A program made the position numbers and the translations under genes. Source: Ruminococcus sp. (GTDB lineage Bacteria; Bacillota; Clostridia; Oscillospirales; Ruminococcaceae). From it: a stretch of DNA of 64,000 nucleotides. Positions 40,637 to 50,172 of this stretch are shown here, piece by piece. The DNA lies in NCBI RefSeq assembly GCF_017549005.1, contig NZ_JAFYYT010000038.1, positions 124,001-188,000 of the forward strand, read 5' to 3'. Position 1 is the stretch's first letter. The number at the start of each line of letters is the position of its first letter. The notes below the pieces were generated by a model. That model searched no databases and was not told the DNA's origin. It saw nothing but the letters and a program-made list of their open reading frames with translations.

Positions 40637-41557
40637 TTGACAGGCACTCAGCTGATAACTGAAACAACTAACGCAACATCGGCAGCTTCCGCTGCGGAGA
40701 CCACAACGGGAGAGCTCATGGGCAGCATACAGGAATCCGTGGAAAAGACCTCGGGAATACTTTCGGACGGGGTCGAATATCTTAAAAAGGCCCTTCCTCT
40801 GCTGATAATTGCCCTGCTGATACTGGTCATCGGCATATTGATATCAAAGCTCATCGCAAAGATAGTGGGCAAGGCAGTCTCGAAGTCCAACGTGAACGGC
40901 GCGGCAAAGAGCTTCCTTGTGTCGCTGATAAAGATAATCCTCTATATCGCAGTTGTGATAATGGCGCTGTCGGTGCTGAATGTGCCCATGTCGTCCATAA
41001 TCACTATCCTGGGCGCGGCAGGTCTCGCTATCAGCCTTGCGCTCCAGAGCTGTCTCTCAAACCTCAGCGGCGGCTTCATAATCCTCTTTACGAAGCCCTT
41101 TACTACGGGAGATATCGTTGAGCTTGAGGACTCGGTGGGAACTGTAAAGGATATCGGCATATTCTACACAAAGATAGCCACCTTTGACGGAAAGACCGTA
41201 TTCATGCCCAACGGCAGGGTCACGGACGCAAAGATAATCAATTATACGGAGACTCCCGCAAGACGTATCGACCTTAACTTCAATATCAGCTACAGCGCGG
41301 ATTTTGAAAAGGCAAGGCAGGTCATTCTTGATATAATATCAGCCGAGAAGCTCATACTGAAGGCTCCCGAGCCGATAATACGCATGAGCTCCCACAACAA
41401 CAGCTCGGTAGGCATAGATGTGCTGGTGTGGGTGAATAACGGCGACTATCTTACCGAACGCTACAATATGACGGAGGCTGTCAAGGCGGCGTTCGATGAA
41501 AACGGTATCGAGATACCATTCGATCAGCTCGATATCCATGTAAAGGAAAAGTTCTAA
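40637..41557 (+). CDS. mscS: Small-conductance mechanosensitive channel (MscS family)
   Basis: Releases ions when membrane tension rises. From the TTG start at 40637 (GGAG 9 bases upstream) the protein has 306 residues: an external Thr/Ala-rich start, three membrane helices (about 52-75, 95-118, 122-145) and the pore-lining TM3 region SSIITILGAAGLAISLALQS with the small-residue pattern of MscS, then the beta domain (FTTGDIVELEDSVGTVKDIG...TVFMPNGRV) and the C-terminal alpha/beta domain. Earlier ATGs in frame lie inside the promoter or lack a ribosome site. The phosphoesterase gene overlaps its last base. Confidence 0.92.
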   Translation: MTGTQLITETTNATSAASAAETTTGELMGSIQESVEKTSGILSDGVEYLKKALPLLIIALLILVIGILISKLIAKIVGKAVSKSNVNGAAKSFLVSLIKIILYIAVVIMALSVLNVPMSSIITILGAAGLAISLALQSCLSNLSGGFIILFTKPFTTGDIVELEDSVGTVKDIGIFYTKIATFDGKTVFMPNGRVTDAKIINYTETPARRIDLNFNISYSADFEKARQVILDIISAEKLILKAPEPIIRMSSHNNSSVGIDVLVWVNNGDYLTERYNMTEAVKAAFDENGIEIPFDQLDIHVKEKF

Positions 41558-42435
41558 TGGCATCAGGCAAAAAGAAAAATACTGACAACAGCGCGAAGAA
41601 GAAGGAAAAAGAGAAGAAAAGCTCCGCGAAATGGCTGTGGCTCGTTCTTATAGCGGGAATATGGTGGTTCAGCAACTATACCCTCAGGACTACCGTGGAG
41701 ACCGTATCCTCTCCGAAGATAAACTCGGAGATAAGGATAGCCGTCATAAGCGACCAGCACGCTTCAAAGCTCGGTATCGGCAATAAGACGATACTGAAGA
41801 CTATATGCAGGGCTGAGCCCGATATGGTCTTCATGCTCGGCGATATGTACACCAGCGGCAGCGACTGGGAACTCATGCAGAAGCCTGTGGAGCTTGCAAA
41901 AGATATAGTTTCAGAGGGCTACCCGCTTTACTGCGTTACAGGGGAGCACGACTACGACGGAAGATATATCGAGGAGCTGAAAAAAGCAGGTACAAGGGTG
42001 CTTGACTATGATGAGGAATATGTGGAGCTCAGAGGCAGCAGGCTACGTATCATAGGCATCGACAATGTCTATTACAGCCCCACGTTCGACCTGAGGAACG
42101 AGTATGCCCTTGACGGCGGCAGCTTCAATATTCTCCTCGCGCACATACCGAATTACGAAAAGTTTGCCGACTTCGGAGCTGATCTCACCATCTGCGCCGA
42201 TACCCACGGAGAAATGGCGCGGCTCCCGTTCGGACTCGGTCCTGTCTACTGTTCCGAAAAGGACGTATGGCTACCAAAGCTTCTGCACAAGGAGCTTGAA
42301 ATATATGACAAGGGTCTCTTTGACTACGACGGCGGAAAGATGTTCATTACATCGGGCATAGGCGTTTATCCTGCGCCTGTGCGCTTCAATAACCGCCCCG
42401 AGGTCGCAGTCATAGACCTTATACCTAAGGGGTGA
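41557..42435 (+). CDS. Membrane-anchored metallophosphoesterase
   Basis: 292 residues: Lys-rich N-terminus, one membrane helix (about 27-45), then a calcineurin-type phosphoesterase domain with VISDQHAS (D-x-H), MLGDMYTSG (GD), GEHDYDG (GNH/D variant with Glu for Asn), LLAHIP and ADTHGE (H-x-H variant). Similar to YkuE/YaeI-type enzymes that act at the membrane. The catalytic Asn replaced by Glu in the third motif is worth noting. Substrate unknown. Confidence 0.83.
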   Translation: MASGKKKNTDNSAKKKEKEKKSSAKWLWLVLIAGIWWFSNYTLRTTVETVSSPKINSEIRIAVISDQHASKLGIGNKTILKTICRAEPDMVFMLGDMYTSGSDWELMQKPVELAKDIVSEGYPLYCVTGEHDYDGRYIEELKKAGTRVLDYDEEYVELRGSRLRIIGIDNVYYSPTFDLRNEYALDGGSFNILLAHIPNYEKFADFGADLTICADTHGEMARLPFGLGPVYCSEKDVWLPKLLHKELEIYDKGLFDYDGGKMFITSGIGVYPAPVRFNNRPEVAVIDLIPKG

Positions 42436-42440
42436 AGAAA

Positions 42441-43682
42441 ATGAGCAGGATCACGGATATCGCGGTCATAGGCGGCGGAGCTTCGGGACTTGCGGCTGCT
42501 GTTGAGGCAAAGAACATTATGCCGAAAGCAAGGGTCGTTATTCTCGAGAAGCTTGACAGAGTAGGCAAGAAGCTGCTCGCAACAGGCAACGGCAGGTGCA
42601 ATCTCAGCAACATCAACATGAGTCCCGAGCATTATCACGGCAGCGTCAAGAACGCTATGAGGATAATAAACTCTACTCCCTCCGCAAAGGAGTTTTTCGG
42701 AAGCCTGGGAGTTATCTGCTCTGCCGATACAAAGGGCAGGGTCTATCCCAGGAGCAATGCCGCTTCCACAGTGCTTTCCGCTCTGAGGCTCCGTGCGGCA
42801 GAGCTGGGGGTCATCGAGCGCTGCGGCTTTGAGGCAAACTTCATAGAAAGTGCTGCGGACTGCTTCAGGATATCGTCGGCTTCGGGTGAAAAGTACCCGT
42901 GCAGGCGCGTTATCGTAGCGGCAGGAGGCTATGCGGCTCCGCAGTACGGTACTGACGGCAGCGTTATCCGGCTTCTTCGCAGCAAGGGCTGTCATACCAC
43001 GAAGATATGTCCTGCGGTGGCACCGCTGAGAGTGCGCCCCGAGCTTCTTAAAGGGCTCAAGGGTGTCCGCGCAAAGGGTAGGGTAATGGCTTATTCGGGC
43101 GGCAGGCTCCTCAAGGAGGAAATGGGCGAGATACAGTTCACGGACAGCGCTCTTTCGGGAATATGCGTGTTCAATATGGCTCATCTTGTGTCGAATTACG
43201 ACGGAAAGCTCACACTCAGGCTGGACCTTGCAGCAGATATGGACACCGAACAGCTTGTGGGCTACCTCCGCATAATACAGTATCAGCGCGGCAGCCATAC
43301 CACCGAGGAGCTTCTCACGGGACTCTTCCCGAGAAGCCTTGCACATTACCTTACAAAGCGCGCTCTCGGCCGCTCGCTCACTGACGAGATATCATCGCTC
43401 CGCGATACGGAACTGAGACAGCTGGCACAGCTCATAAAGAACCTCGACTTCGACGTTCTCGGCAGCGCCCCGTGGAAGGAAGCGCAGGTGACCTCGGGCG
43501 GTATCAACGGCGACTGCGTTGATGAAAGGTTGCAGCTCAGGAGTGAAAAAGGTATTTTTCTCTGCGGTGAGATACTGGACGTTGACGGAGACTGCGGCGG
43601 CTATAACCTGCAATGGGCGTGGTCGTCGGGAATATTTGCAGGCAGGAACTGTGCCGAATCACTGAGGGGTGAACTCAAATGA
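42441..43682 (+). CDS. NAD(P)/FAD-dependent oxidoreductase (HI0933/BaiN-like)
   Basis: About 413 residues of the HI0933 family of flavoproteins: dinucleotide fold IAVIGGGASGLAAAVEA, the family word KKLLATGNGRCNLSN, a middle domain, and the closing GGINGDCVDERLQLRSEKGIFLCGEILDVDGDCGGYNLQWAWSSG. Members include the bile-acid reductase BaiN, but most have unknown substrates. ATG 42441 is preferred over GTG 42432 because AGGGGTGA sits 6 bases before it. It overlaps the next flavoprotein gene by 4 bases. Confidence 0.88.
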   Translation: MSRITDIAVIGGGASGLAAAVEAKNIMPKARVVILEKLDRVGKKLLATGNGRCNLSNINMSPEHYHGSVKNAMRIINSTPSAKEFFGSLGVICSADTKGRVYPRSNAASTVLSALRLRAAELGVIERCGFEANFIESAADCFRISSASGEKYPCRRVIVAAGGYAAPQYGTDGSVIRLLRSKGCHTTKICPAVAPLRVRPELLKGLKGVRAKGRVMAYSGGRLLKEEMGEIQFTDSALSGICVFNMAHLVSNYDGKLTLRLDLAADMDTEQLVGYLRIIQYQRGSHTTEELLTGLFPRSLAHYLTKRALGRSLTDEISSLRDTELRQLAQLIKNLDFDVLGSAPWKEAQVTSGGINGDCVDERLQLRSEKGIFLCGEILDVDGDCGGYNLQWAWSSGIFAGRNCAESLRGELK

Positions 43683-45271
43683 TAAGAGTCGGCGCCATAA
43701 GAGCGGCTCTTGATACCGATTTTTCAGACCTTGCGGCTTTGTGTGAGAAAAAGCTCAGAATAAGCCGTGATAAGATAATAAGCGTAAAGCTTGCGAAAAA
43801 ATCCGTGGACGCGCGGAAGAAAAGCGACGTTCACTTCACGATATCACTTGATATAGAGGCGAAAAATGAGGAAAAGCTCCTCAGGACGCTGAAAAACGCC
43901 TCAAAATACGAGCCTGTGGAGTATGCTGTACCCACAGTCCGGCGCTGCGGAAAAAGACCTGTTATAGTGGGCTTCGGTCCTGCAGGTATGTTTGCGGCAC
44001 TGGTGCTTGCAATGGCAGGCGCAAGACCCATCGTCCTCGAGCGCGGCGGCGATGTTGACAGGCGCTGCAGGGCAGTAGAGGAGTTCCGGAACGGCGGAAA
44101 GCTCGACCCCGAATGCAATGTGCAGTTCGGCGAGGGCGGCGCAGGTACCTTTTCCGACGGAAAGCTCACCACAGGCATAAGGGACAGCCGTATAGGCTGG
44201 ATACTTGAAAGGCTTGTGGAGTTCGGCGCTCCCGGGGAGATACTCTACCTTGCAAAGCCACATATCGGCACGGACAAGCTCCGCGGAGCTGTAAAGGCTC
44301 TGCGCGAAAGGGTCACAGCCCTTGGCGGAGAGGTAAGGTTCGACTCGAAATTCTGCGGCTTTGAAGCTGAAAACGGCAGGCTTGTCTCTGTAAGCTTCAC
44401 TCACGGCGGCGAGACCTGTAAACTGCCGACTGACAGCCTTATACTTGCGGCAGGCCACAGCGCAAGAGACACCTTTGAAATGCTTTACAACGAAAAGATA
44501 AGCCTTTCCCAGAAGAGCTTCTCTGTAGGCGTGAGAGCGGAACATCTCCGCACCGATATCGACAGGGCTATGTACGGGGACTTTGCCGGACACCCTGCGC
44601 TGAAAGCCGCAGATTACAAGCTTTCGGTGCATCTTCCCAACGGAAGGACGCTTTACACATTCTGTATGTGCCCCGGCGGTCACGTAGTGGCAGCTTCCTC
44701 GGAGGAGGGCAGGCTGGCAGTCAACGGCATGAGCTTTTTTGCCCGTGACGCGGAGAACTCGAACAGCGCTCTCCTTGTGAATGTGGGTCCTGAGGACTAC
44801 GGCAGCGACCACCCTCTTGCAGGAATGTACTTTCAGCGCGAGCTGGAGGAAAAGGCGTTCATTGCAGGCGGCAGCGATTACCGTGCTCCTGCGGCAGTGC
44901 TGGGGGACTTCATGAACGGCCGCGTCAGCGTAAGTTTCGGCAGAGTCAGGCCGTCCTACCGTCCTGCGGTGAAGTTTGCGGCTCCTGAGGAATATCTTCC
45001 CGATTACGTGTGCCGATCCCTGAAAGACGGCATAAAGGAAATGGGCAGGAAGATAAAAGGCTTTGACGACAGCGATACGCTGCTTACAGGCATCGAAAGC
45101 AGGAGCAGTTCTCCTGTGCGTATAGACCGCGGCGACGACCTGCAGTCCGTATCCCTTGAGGGGCTCTACCCCTGCGGAGAGGGTGCAGGCTATGCAGGAG
45201 GAATAGTTTCCGCCGCAGTTGACGGCATGAAATGTGCCGAGGCGGTATGCAGAAGAATGGAGGGAATTTGA
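43679..45271 (+). CDS. FAD-dependent dehydrogenase (COG2509 type)
   Basis: 530 residues. An N-terminal ferredoxin-like domain (about 1-85) precedes the FAD fold VIVGFGPAGMFAALVLA, then NVQFGEGGAGTFSDGKLTTGI, ILAAGHSARDTFEMLY, VGVRAEH and the C-terminal SRSSSPVRIDR...LYPCGEGAGYAGGIVSAAVDGMKCAEAV. This is the standard layout of COG2509 proteins, which are widespread in anaerobes and lack a proven reaction. It is translationally coupled to the HI0933 gene, suggesting a joint role. Confidence 0.88.
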   Translation: MIRVGAIRAALDTDFSDLAALCEKKLRISRDKIISVKLAKKSVDARKKSDVHFTISLDIEAKNEEKLLRTLKNASKYEPVEYAVPTVRRCGKRPVIVGFGPAGMFAALVLAMAGARPIVLERGGDVDRRCRAVEEFRNGGKLDPECNVQFGEGGAGTFSDGKLTTGIRDSRIGWILERLVEFGAPGEILYLAKPHIGTDKLRGAVKALRERVTALGGEVRFDSKFCGFEAENGRLVSVSFTHGGETCKLPTDSLILAAGHSARDTFEMLYNEKISLSQKSFSVGVRAEHLRTDIDRAMYGDFAGHPALKAADYKLSVHLPNGRTLYTFCMCPGGHVVAASSEEGRLAVNGMSFFARDAENSNSALLVNVGPEDYGSDHPLAGMYFQRELEEKAFIAGGSDYRAPAAVLGDFMNGRVSVSFGRVRPSYRPAVKFAAPEEYLPDYVCRSLKDGIKEMGRKIKGFDDSDTLLTGIESRSSSPVRIDRGDDLQSVSLEGLYPCGEGAGYAGGIVSAAVDGMKCAEAVCRRMEGI

Positions 45272-45278
45272 AGTACAC

Positions 45279-46400
45279 ATGAAGATCGTTTACATATCGG
45301 GCAATAATATGTTTCTGTGCAGCGACGGAAAGATAACGGAACTCCCTTGTGAAAGGGCGGAAAAGTACACTGATACAGTCAATGAGATAAACAAGAACAA
45401 GGAGTGGAAACATTCGGGCGCAGGTGCCATGTTCAGGGAGGATATAGACTATTACCCCGACGCATCGCGCTTCGTGAAGATAAACGGAGTTTCCGCCGCA
45501 AAGGAGGATTTCATCTACTCGGCGGTACTTGGCGGAATGGGCGCTATCTACAGAAAGAGCGCTGAGTCGCCGAAAGCTCCCGAGGGACACATCTACACGG
45601 GAATGAACAGGAATATCGGCAGCATTGCCTATAAAAACGGCAGGATAGCCGCTATCCTCGACGGTCATCTTGCTGTCTTTGACGAGCGCGGCGACTACGA
45701 TGAGCTCACCGACGGTCATTCCGAGGAGGACTCTCCCTGCTGGTCGGCTACGGACGACAGGATATTCTGCTCAACGAGAGGACGCGCCCTCGAGGGCGGC
45801 AGCGGCTATTCCGCAAGCTCTGTCCTCGCAGTTGACGAGAACGCAGGAACTATCGACACTCTCTTTGCAGAGGAGGGCAATGACCTCCTTGAACCGAAAA
45901 ACGACGCCGAGGGCAACTATTACTTTATCCGTCAGCCCTACAAGCAGGAAAAGGAAGCCCGCGAGCCAATATGGAAGTCGGTGCTGCTTTTCCCTGTAAG
46001 GCTCATAAAGGCCGTATTCGGCTTCATAAATGCGTTCACTCTTCTCTTCGGCGGCGAACCTCTGAGAAAAAGCCAGAGAAAGGGCGACGTGAAGTCAAAG
46101 ACAAAGTCTCCCCGTGAGCTCTACCTTGAGGAGAGAATGCGCGAAGCCGAGAGGAACGAAAAGGAAAATGCGGCGGCAGGTGATAAGAACCCCGGTATCT
46201 TCCCGAGAAGCCGTGTGCTTGTAAGGATTAGTCCAGATGAGACTGAGACCGTGCTCTGCAAGGGAGTCCTTGACTATACCATATGCAGCGAGGGCGTTAT
46301 CTGCTCAAACGGCAAGGAGCTTATCCTTATTGACAGGGACGGCGGCGAGAAGGTCATAGCCAAAGCCGAGCTGGCTGAAAAGCTCAGCGTCATAAACTAA
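45279..46400 (+). CDS. Hypothetical protein, possible beta-propeller
   Basis: 373 residues, not recognised. Repeated short beta-like units (VYISGNNMFLCSDGKITEL, SIAYKNGRIAAILDGHLAVFDERGDYDELT, ICSEGVICSNGKELILIDRDGGE) suggest a TolB/YncE-like propeller, interrupted by a hydrophobic stretch (SVLLFPVRLIKAVFGFINAFTLLFGG, about 243-268) that could sit in a membrane and by a Lys/Glu-rich helix. No signal peptide. ATG 45279 is chosen though its GGAGGG is 14 bases away. Last gene of the mscS-to-flavoprotein run. Confidence 0.65.
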   Translation: MKIVYISGNNMFLCSDGKITELPCERAEKYTDTVNEINKNKEWKHSGAGAMFREDIDYYPDASRFVKINGVSAAKEDFIYSAVLGGMGAIYRKSAESPKAPEGHIYTGMNRNIGSIAYKNGRIAAILDGHLAVFDERGDYDELTDGHSEEDSPCWSATDDRIFCSTRGRALEGGSGYSASSVLAVDENAGTIDTLFAEEGNDLLEPKNDAEGNYYFIRQPYKQEKEAREPIWKSVLLFPVRLIKAVFGFINAFTLLFGGEPLRKSQRKGDVKSKTKSPRELYLEERMREAERNEKENAAAGDKNPGIFPRSRVLVRISPDETETVLCKGVLDYTICSEGVICSNGKELILIDRDGGEKVIAKAELAEKLSVIN

Positions 46401-46458
46401 CATAAATCCCCCGTAAACGGGTATAAACAAATTTTATCTATGAACAGGAGGCTTTAGT

Positions 46459-46722
46459 ATGAAAATCAACGTTATTGGCGGAGAAATGAACAGTTGTGAG
46501 ATCGATGAGTACATTAAGTACGTAGCACGGAAGTACGTGGGCAGACAGATCGGACAGATGGATATTGTTATCGACGGCGAATTTGTGGATCTTAAGGTCT
46601 ATTTCAAGGACATGGATTTTCAGAGAGCCTACCGTTCTGCCGATTATCTGGTGAATACAATGGAAAAGCTCAACGACGCAAAGCGCACTGAGTTTTCCGA
46701 GAAACAGCGCCACAGCATTTAA
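46459..46722 (+). CDS. Hypothetical protein, 87 aa
   Basis: Small soluble protein with a beta-beta-alpha look (KINVIGGEMNSCEIDEYIKYVARKYVGRQIGQMDIVIDGEFVDLKVYF). Not recognised. AGGAGG lies 10 bases before the ATG. It precedes rsmA by 10 bases and so may be the first gene of the large cobamide operon. The 58 bases upstream contain only a short hairpin CCCGT/ACGGG (46412-46423) and no clear promoter or riboswitch. Confidence 0.65.
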   Translation: MKINVIGGEMNSCEIDEYIKYVARKYVGRQIGQMDIVIDGEFVDLKVYFKDMDFQRAYRSADYLVNTMEKLNDAKRTEFSEKQRHSI

Positions 46723-46732
46723 GGAGTACTCA

Positions 46733-47587
46733 ATGAATCTAACCAACATCGGAACAGTGAAGGATATACTGTCCCGTCACGGCTTCAGCTTTTCAAAGGG
46801 GCTGGGACAGAATTTCATAATCAATCCCGATATCTGTCCGAAAATAGCAGAATACGGCAACGCCTGCAAGGGCTTCGGAGTTCTTGAGATAGGAACCGGT
46901 ATCGGAGTCCTTACGGCGGAGCTTGCAAAAAGAGCAGACAAGGTGGCTGCCGTGGAGATAGACGAGAGGCTGCTGCCTATACTTGCGGAGACACTTGCGG
47001 ACTTTGACAATGTAAAGATCATCAACGAGGACGTAATGAAATGCGATCTGCACAGGCTTATAGACGAGGAGTTCAAGGGGCTTCACGTTGCGGTGTGCGC
47101 AAATCTGCCGTATTACATTACGTCCCCCATCATTATGATGCTCCTTGAGAGCCGTCTGCCCATAGAGTCCATTACCGTAATGGTACAGAAGGAGGCTGCA
47201 CAGCGCCTGTGCGCGAAGGTGGGCTCGCGCGAGTCGGGAGCTATCACCGTGGGAGTGAATTACTACGGCACGGTGAAGAAGCTTTTTGATGTTTCACGGG
47301 GCAGCTTCATGCCTGCGCCCAATGTGGACTCGGCTGTCATGAGGATAGATATAAACAAGGAGCAGCGCCTTGACGAGGAGAGCGAGAAGTTCTTCTTCAA
47401 AGTGGTCAAGGCAGGCTTTTCACAGAGAAGAAAGACCCTCGCAAATTCTCTTTCGTCAGTTATGGGAATACCTAAGGAAAGGGTATATTCCGCACTGAAA
47501 TCACAGGGACTTCCCGAGGCTGCACGTATAGAGCAGCTCGATATGGAAAAGCTCATTGCAGTTTCTGCAGAGCTTATGGAGCAGTAA
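46733..47587 (+). CDS. rsmA: 16S rRNA dimethyladenosine transferase
   Basis: Dimethylates two adjacent adenosines near the 3' end of 16S rRNA (KsgA). 284 residues with KGLGQNFIINPDI, the SAM site LEIGTGIGVLTAELAKRADKVAAVEID, and motif IV NLPYYITSPI; the C-terminal SFMPAPNVDSAVMRI and FSQRRKTLANSL are family typical. Its last base overlaps the first of cbiL, which ties a ribosome gene to the cobamide operon. Confidence 0.95.
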   Translation: MNLTNIGTVKDILSRHGFSFSKGLGQNFIINPDICPKIAEYGNACKGFGVLEIGTGIGVLTAELAKRADKVAAVEIDERLLPILAETLADFDNVKIINEDVMKCDLHRLIDEEFKGLHVAVCANLPYYITSPIIMMLLESRLPIESITVMVQKEAAQRLCAKVGSRESGAITVGVNYYGTVKKLFDVSRGSFMPAPNVDSAVMRIDINKEQRLDEESEKFFFKVVKAGFSQRRKTLANSLSSVMGIPKERVYSALKSQGLPEAARIEQLDMEKLIAVSAELMEQ

Positions 47588-48282
47588 TGGGAAAGCTCTA
47601 TGGCGTAAGCGTTGGAGCAGGCGATCCGCAGCTCATGACGCTGAAAGCGGTGGGTATACTGGAAAGGTGCAGAGTCATAGCCGTACCGCGCACGAACGGG
47701 GAGAGCTCGCTTGCTCTTTCGATAGCGGAGAAAGCCGTGGACTTGTCCCGCAAGCGTGTGATATACCTCGATTTCCTCATGACCAGCGACAGGGAAAGAC
47801 TTGACAGGAATCACGGGGAGCTTTCAGCCATGCTTTGCAGGGAGCTTGAAGACGGAGATGTGGCATTCCTTACTCTCGGCGATATATCGGTGTATTCCAC
47901 ATTCGGATACATCGCCTGCCGCGTCGAACAGGCAGGCTTTGATGTGGAGGTATGCGCCGGAGTGACCAGCTTCTGTGCGGCTGCTGCCGCTGTAAGGGAG
48001 CCGCTCTGCCTCGGCAGCGAGGAGCTGCATATCATACCTTGCAGCTGCGGCGATATGGAAAAAGCTCTCGGGCTCAGCGGAACAAAGGTCATAATGAAAG
48101 CAGGCAGAAAAGCGGCAGAGCTCATTGAACTCATAAGGGAAAAGGGGCTTTCCGACTGTACAAAGGTCGTGTCCGACTGCGGACTTGACACCGAAAGGAT
48201 ATACGGTTCTGTGGAGGATATTGACGGAGAGCCCGGATATTTCACACTTTTCATAGTCAACGGCAGGGAGAAGTTCAGATGA
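47587..48282 (+). CDS. cbiL: Cobalt-factor II / precorrin-2 C20-methyltransferase
   Basis: Second SAM-dependent ring methylation of anaerobic corrin synthesis. 231 residues of the tetrapyrrole methylase fold: LYGVSVGAGDPQLMTLKAVGIL at the start, LTLGDISVYSTFGYI and VCAGVTSFCAAAAAV in the middle. Start ATG coincides with the rsmA stop. First of 17 cobamide genes in order. Confidence 0.93.
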   Translation: MGKLYGVSVGAGDPQLMTLKAVGILERCRVIAVPRTNGESSLALSIAEKAVDLSRKRVIYLDFLMTSDRERLDRNHGELSAMLCRELEDGDVAFLTLGDISVYSTFGYIACRVEQAGFDVEVCAGVTSFCAAAAAVREPLCLGSEELHIIPCSCGDMEKALGLSGTKVIMKAGRKAAELIELIREKGLSDCTKVVSDCGLDTERIYGSVEDIDGEPGYFTLFIVNGREKFR

Positions 48283-49421
48283 AGCTTGAGGAATACATTT
48301 GCAGGGGAAAGGAGAAGCTCCGCTGCGGTTATACAACAGGTTCATGCGCGGCAGCTGCCGCAAAGGCTGCTGCGGAAATGCTCATGACGGGCAGAAAAGC
48401 TGAGTATGTGGAGCTTATGACTCCCAGGGGGATAAAGCTTTGCCTTGACGTTACCGGGCAGAAGCTCGGCGGCGGAGCAGCCTCATGTGCCATAGTCAAG
48501 GACAGCGGCGACGACCCCGATATAACCAACGGGATAAAGGTCTTTGCAGAAGTCTCGGCAGCGGAAAGCGGTGTTGAGATAATCGGCGGCGAGGGTATCG
48601 GCAGAGTCACGAAAGCAGGGCTTGACCAGCCTGTGGGCGAAGCTGCCATAAATTCCGTGCCGCGGAGGATGATATGCGAAGCTGTCATGGAAATTGCCGA
48701 AAAATACGGTTACTCAGGCGGTTTCCGCGTGAAAATATCAGTTCCTGACGGAATTGGGATAGCAAAGAAGACATACAATCCGCGAATGGGCATCGAGGGC
48801 GGTATTTCCATAATCGGCACAAGCGGTATCGTGGAACCCATGAGCAATGCTGCACTTGTGGAGACTATCCGCACCGAGGCGAAAATGCGCCGTGCCGAGG
48901 GGCAGAGGAATATGCTCCTCACACTTGGAAATTACAGTGAGAGCTTCGTGCAGAACGAGCTGTCCTTTTCGCTGGAAAGAAGCGTTACGTGCAGCAACTT
49001 CATCGGCGAGGCTATAGATATCGGGCTGGAGCTTGGCTTTGAGAGCATACTCATTGTCGGTCATATAGGCAAGCTGGTAAAGCTTGGTGCAGGTATTATG
49101 AATACCCACTCCTCATGGGCTGACGGGCGTATGGACGTGCTGGTCACCTGCGGAGTCCTTGCAGGAGCCGACATGGATACCCTCAGAAAGCTTCCCGATT
49201 GTGCAACGGCTGACGCGGCAATGGATATCCTCGATGAAAAGGGGTACCTTGAAAAAACTGCGGAAGTCCTTGAAAAGCGTATGGAAAGCTACCTCAATGC
49301 AAGAGTAAAGGGAGAAGCAAGGATAGCTGCCATAGCTTTTTCATTCAAGCGCGAGCTTTTAATAAAAACGTCCCTTGCGGACCAACTTATACAGGCGATT
49401 ACAGGTGAAGAAAATGGTTGA
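48279..49421 (+). CDS. cbiD: Cobalt-precorrin-5B C1-methyltransferase
   Basis: Methylates C1 of the ring; CbiD marks the anaerobic (early cobalt insertion) route. 380 residues starting with LRCGYTTGSCAAAAAKAAAEML, then KIRVPDGI-like VKISVPDGIGIAKKTYNPRMGIEGGISIIGTSGIVEPMS, and IVGHIGKLVKLGAGIMNTHS, all family signatures. Overlaps cbiL by 4 bases and cbiF by 8. Confidence 0.95.
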   Translation: MKLEEYICRGKEKLRCGYTTGSCAAAAAKAAAEMLMTGRKAEYVELMTPRGIKLCLDVTGQKLGGGAASCAIVKDSGDDPDITNGIKVFAEVSAAESGVEIIGGEGIGRVTKAGLDQPVGEAAINSVPRRMICEAVMEIAEKYGYSGGFRVKISVPDGIGIAKKTYNPRMGIEGGISIIGTSGIVEPMSNAALVETIRTEAKMRRAEGQRNMLLTLGNYSESFVQNELSFSLERSVTCSNFIGEAIDIGLELGFESILIVGHIGKLVKLGAGIMNTHSSWADGRMDVLVTCGVLAGADMDTLRKLPDCATADAAMDILDEKGYLEKTAEVLEKRMESYLNARVKGEARIAAIAFSFKRELLIKTSLADQLIQAITGEENG

Positions 49422-50172
49422 TTTTGTTGGTGCGGGCTGCGGAGCTCCCGACCTTATAACCCTGAGAGGAAAGCGGCTCATCGAAAATGCAGACGTCATA
49501 ATATATGCAGGCTCTCTCGTAAATCCCGTGCTCCTTGCGTATGCAAAGGAGGGATGCGAGATACATAACAGCGCACTCATGCACCTTGACGAGGTAATAG
49601 ATGTAATGAAAAATGCCGAGGCTGACGGGAAAAATACTGTCCGTCTCCATACAGGCGACCCTTCGGTCTACGGAGCTGTCCGCGAGCAGATGGACAGGCT
49701 TGACGAGCTGGATATACCGTACAGGGTCACTCCCGGAGTCAGCTCCTTCTGCGGAGCTGCGGCTGCGCTGAGAGCGGAATACACTCTTCCCGACGTATCG
49801 CAGACCGTTATCCTCACAAGAATGGCAGGGCGGACTCCCGTCCCCGAAAAGGAGAGTATTGAGAGCCTTGCAGCACATAATGCCACTATGGTCATATTCC
49901 TCAGTGCAGGCATGACGGAGGAGCTCTCACAGCGTCTTATCAAAGGCGGATACAGCGGCGATACTCCTGCGGCTATCGTGTACAAGGCTACGTGGGAGGA
50001 CGAAAAGGTGGTGCGCTGTACAGTTGCGGAGCTTCACGAAGCTGCGGAAAGAAACGGCATAACAAAGACCGCTCTTATAACTGTGGGCGGCTTCCTCGGA
50101 AACGATTACGAATTGTCAAAGCTCTACGACAAAACATTTGAAACTGAGTTCAGAAAGGCAGAGAAAATATGA
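49414..50172 (+). CDS. cbiF: Cobalt-precorrin-4 C11-methyltransferase
   Basis: 252-residue tetrapyrrole methylase: VDFVGAGCGAPDLITLRGKRLIENADVIIYAGSLVNP is diagnostic of CbiF/CobM, followed by HTGDPSVYGAVREQM and VTPGVSSFCGAAAAL. The start is ATG 49414, with AGGTGAAG before it inside the end of cbiD; the earlier ATG 49375 is deep within cbiD. Confidence 0.95.
   Translation: MVDFVGAGCGAPDLITLRGKRLIENADVIIYAGSLVNPVLLAYAKEGCEIHNSALMHLDEVIDVMKNAEADGKNTVRLHTGDPSVYGAVREQMDRLDELDIPYRVTPGVSSFCGAAAALRAEYTLPDVSQTVILTRMAGRTPVPEKESIESLAAHNATMVIFLSAGMTEELSQRLIKGGYSGDTPAAIVYKATWEDEKVVRCTVAELHEAAERNGITKTALITVGGFLGNDYELSKLYDKTFETEFRKAEKI

Noticed and set aside
43901-45280. Long - strand frame opposite the COG2509 flavoprotein gene
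   Set aside because: Mirror of a well-supported gene with no ribosome site or family motif of its own.
46401-46458. Cobalamin riboswitch before the cobamide operon
   Set aside because: The gap is only 58 bases and shows no GGTGAAAATCC-like core.
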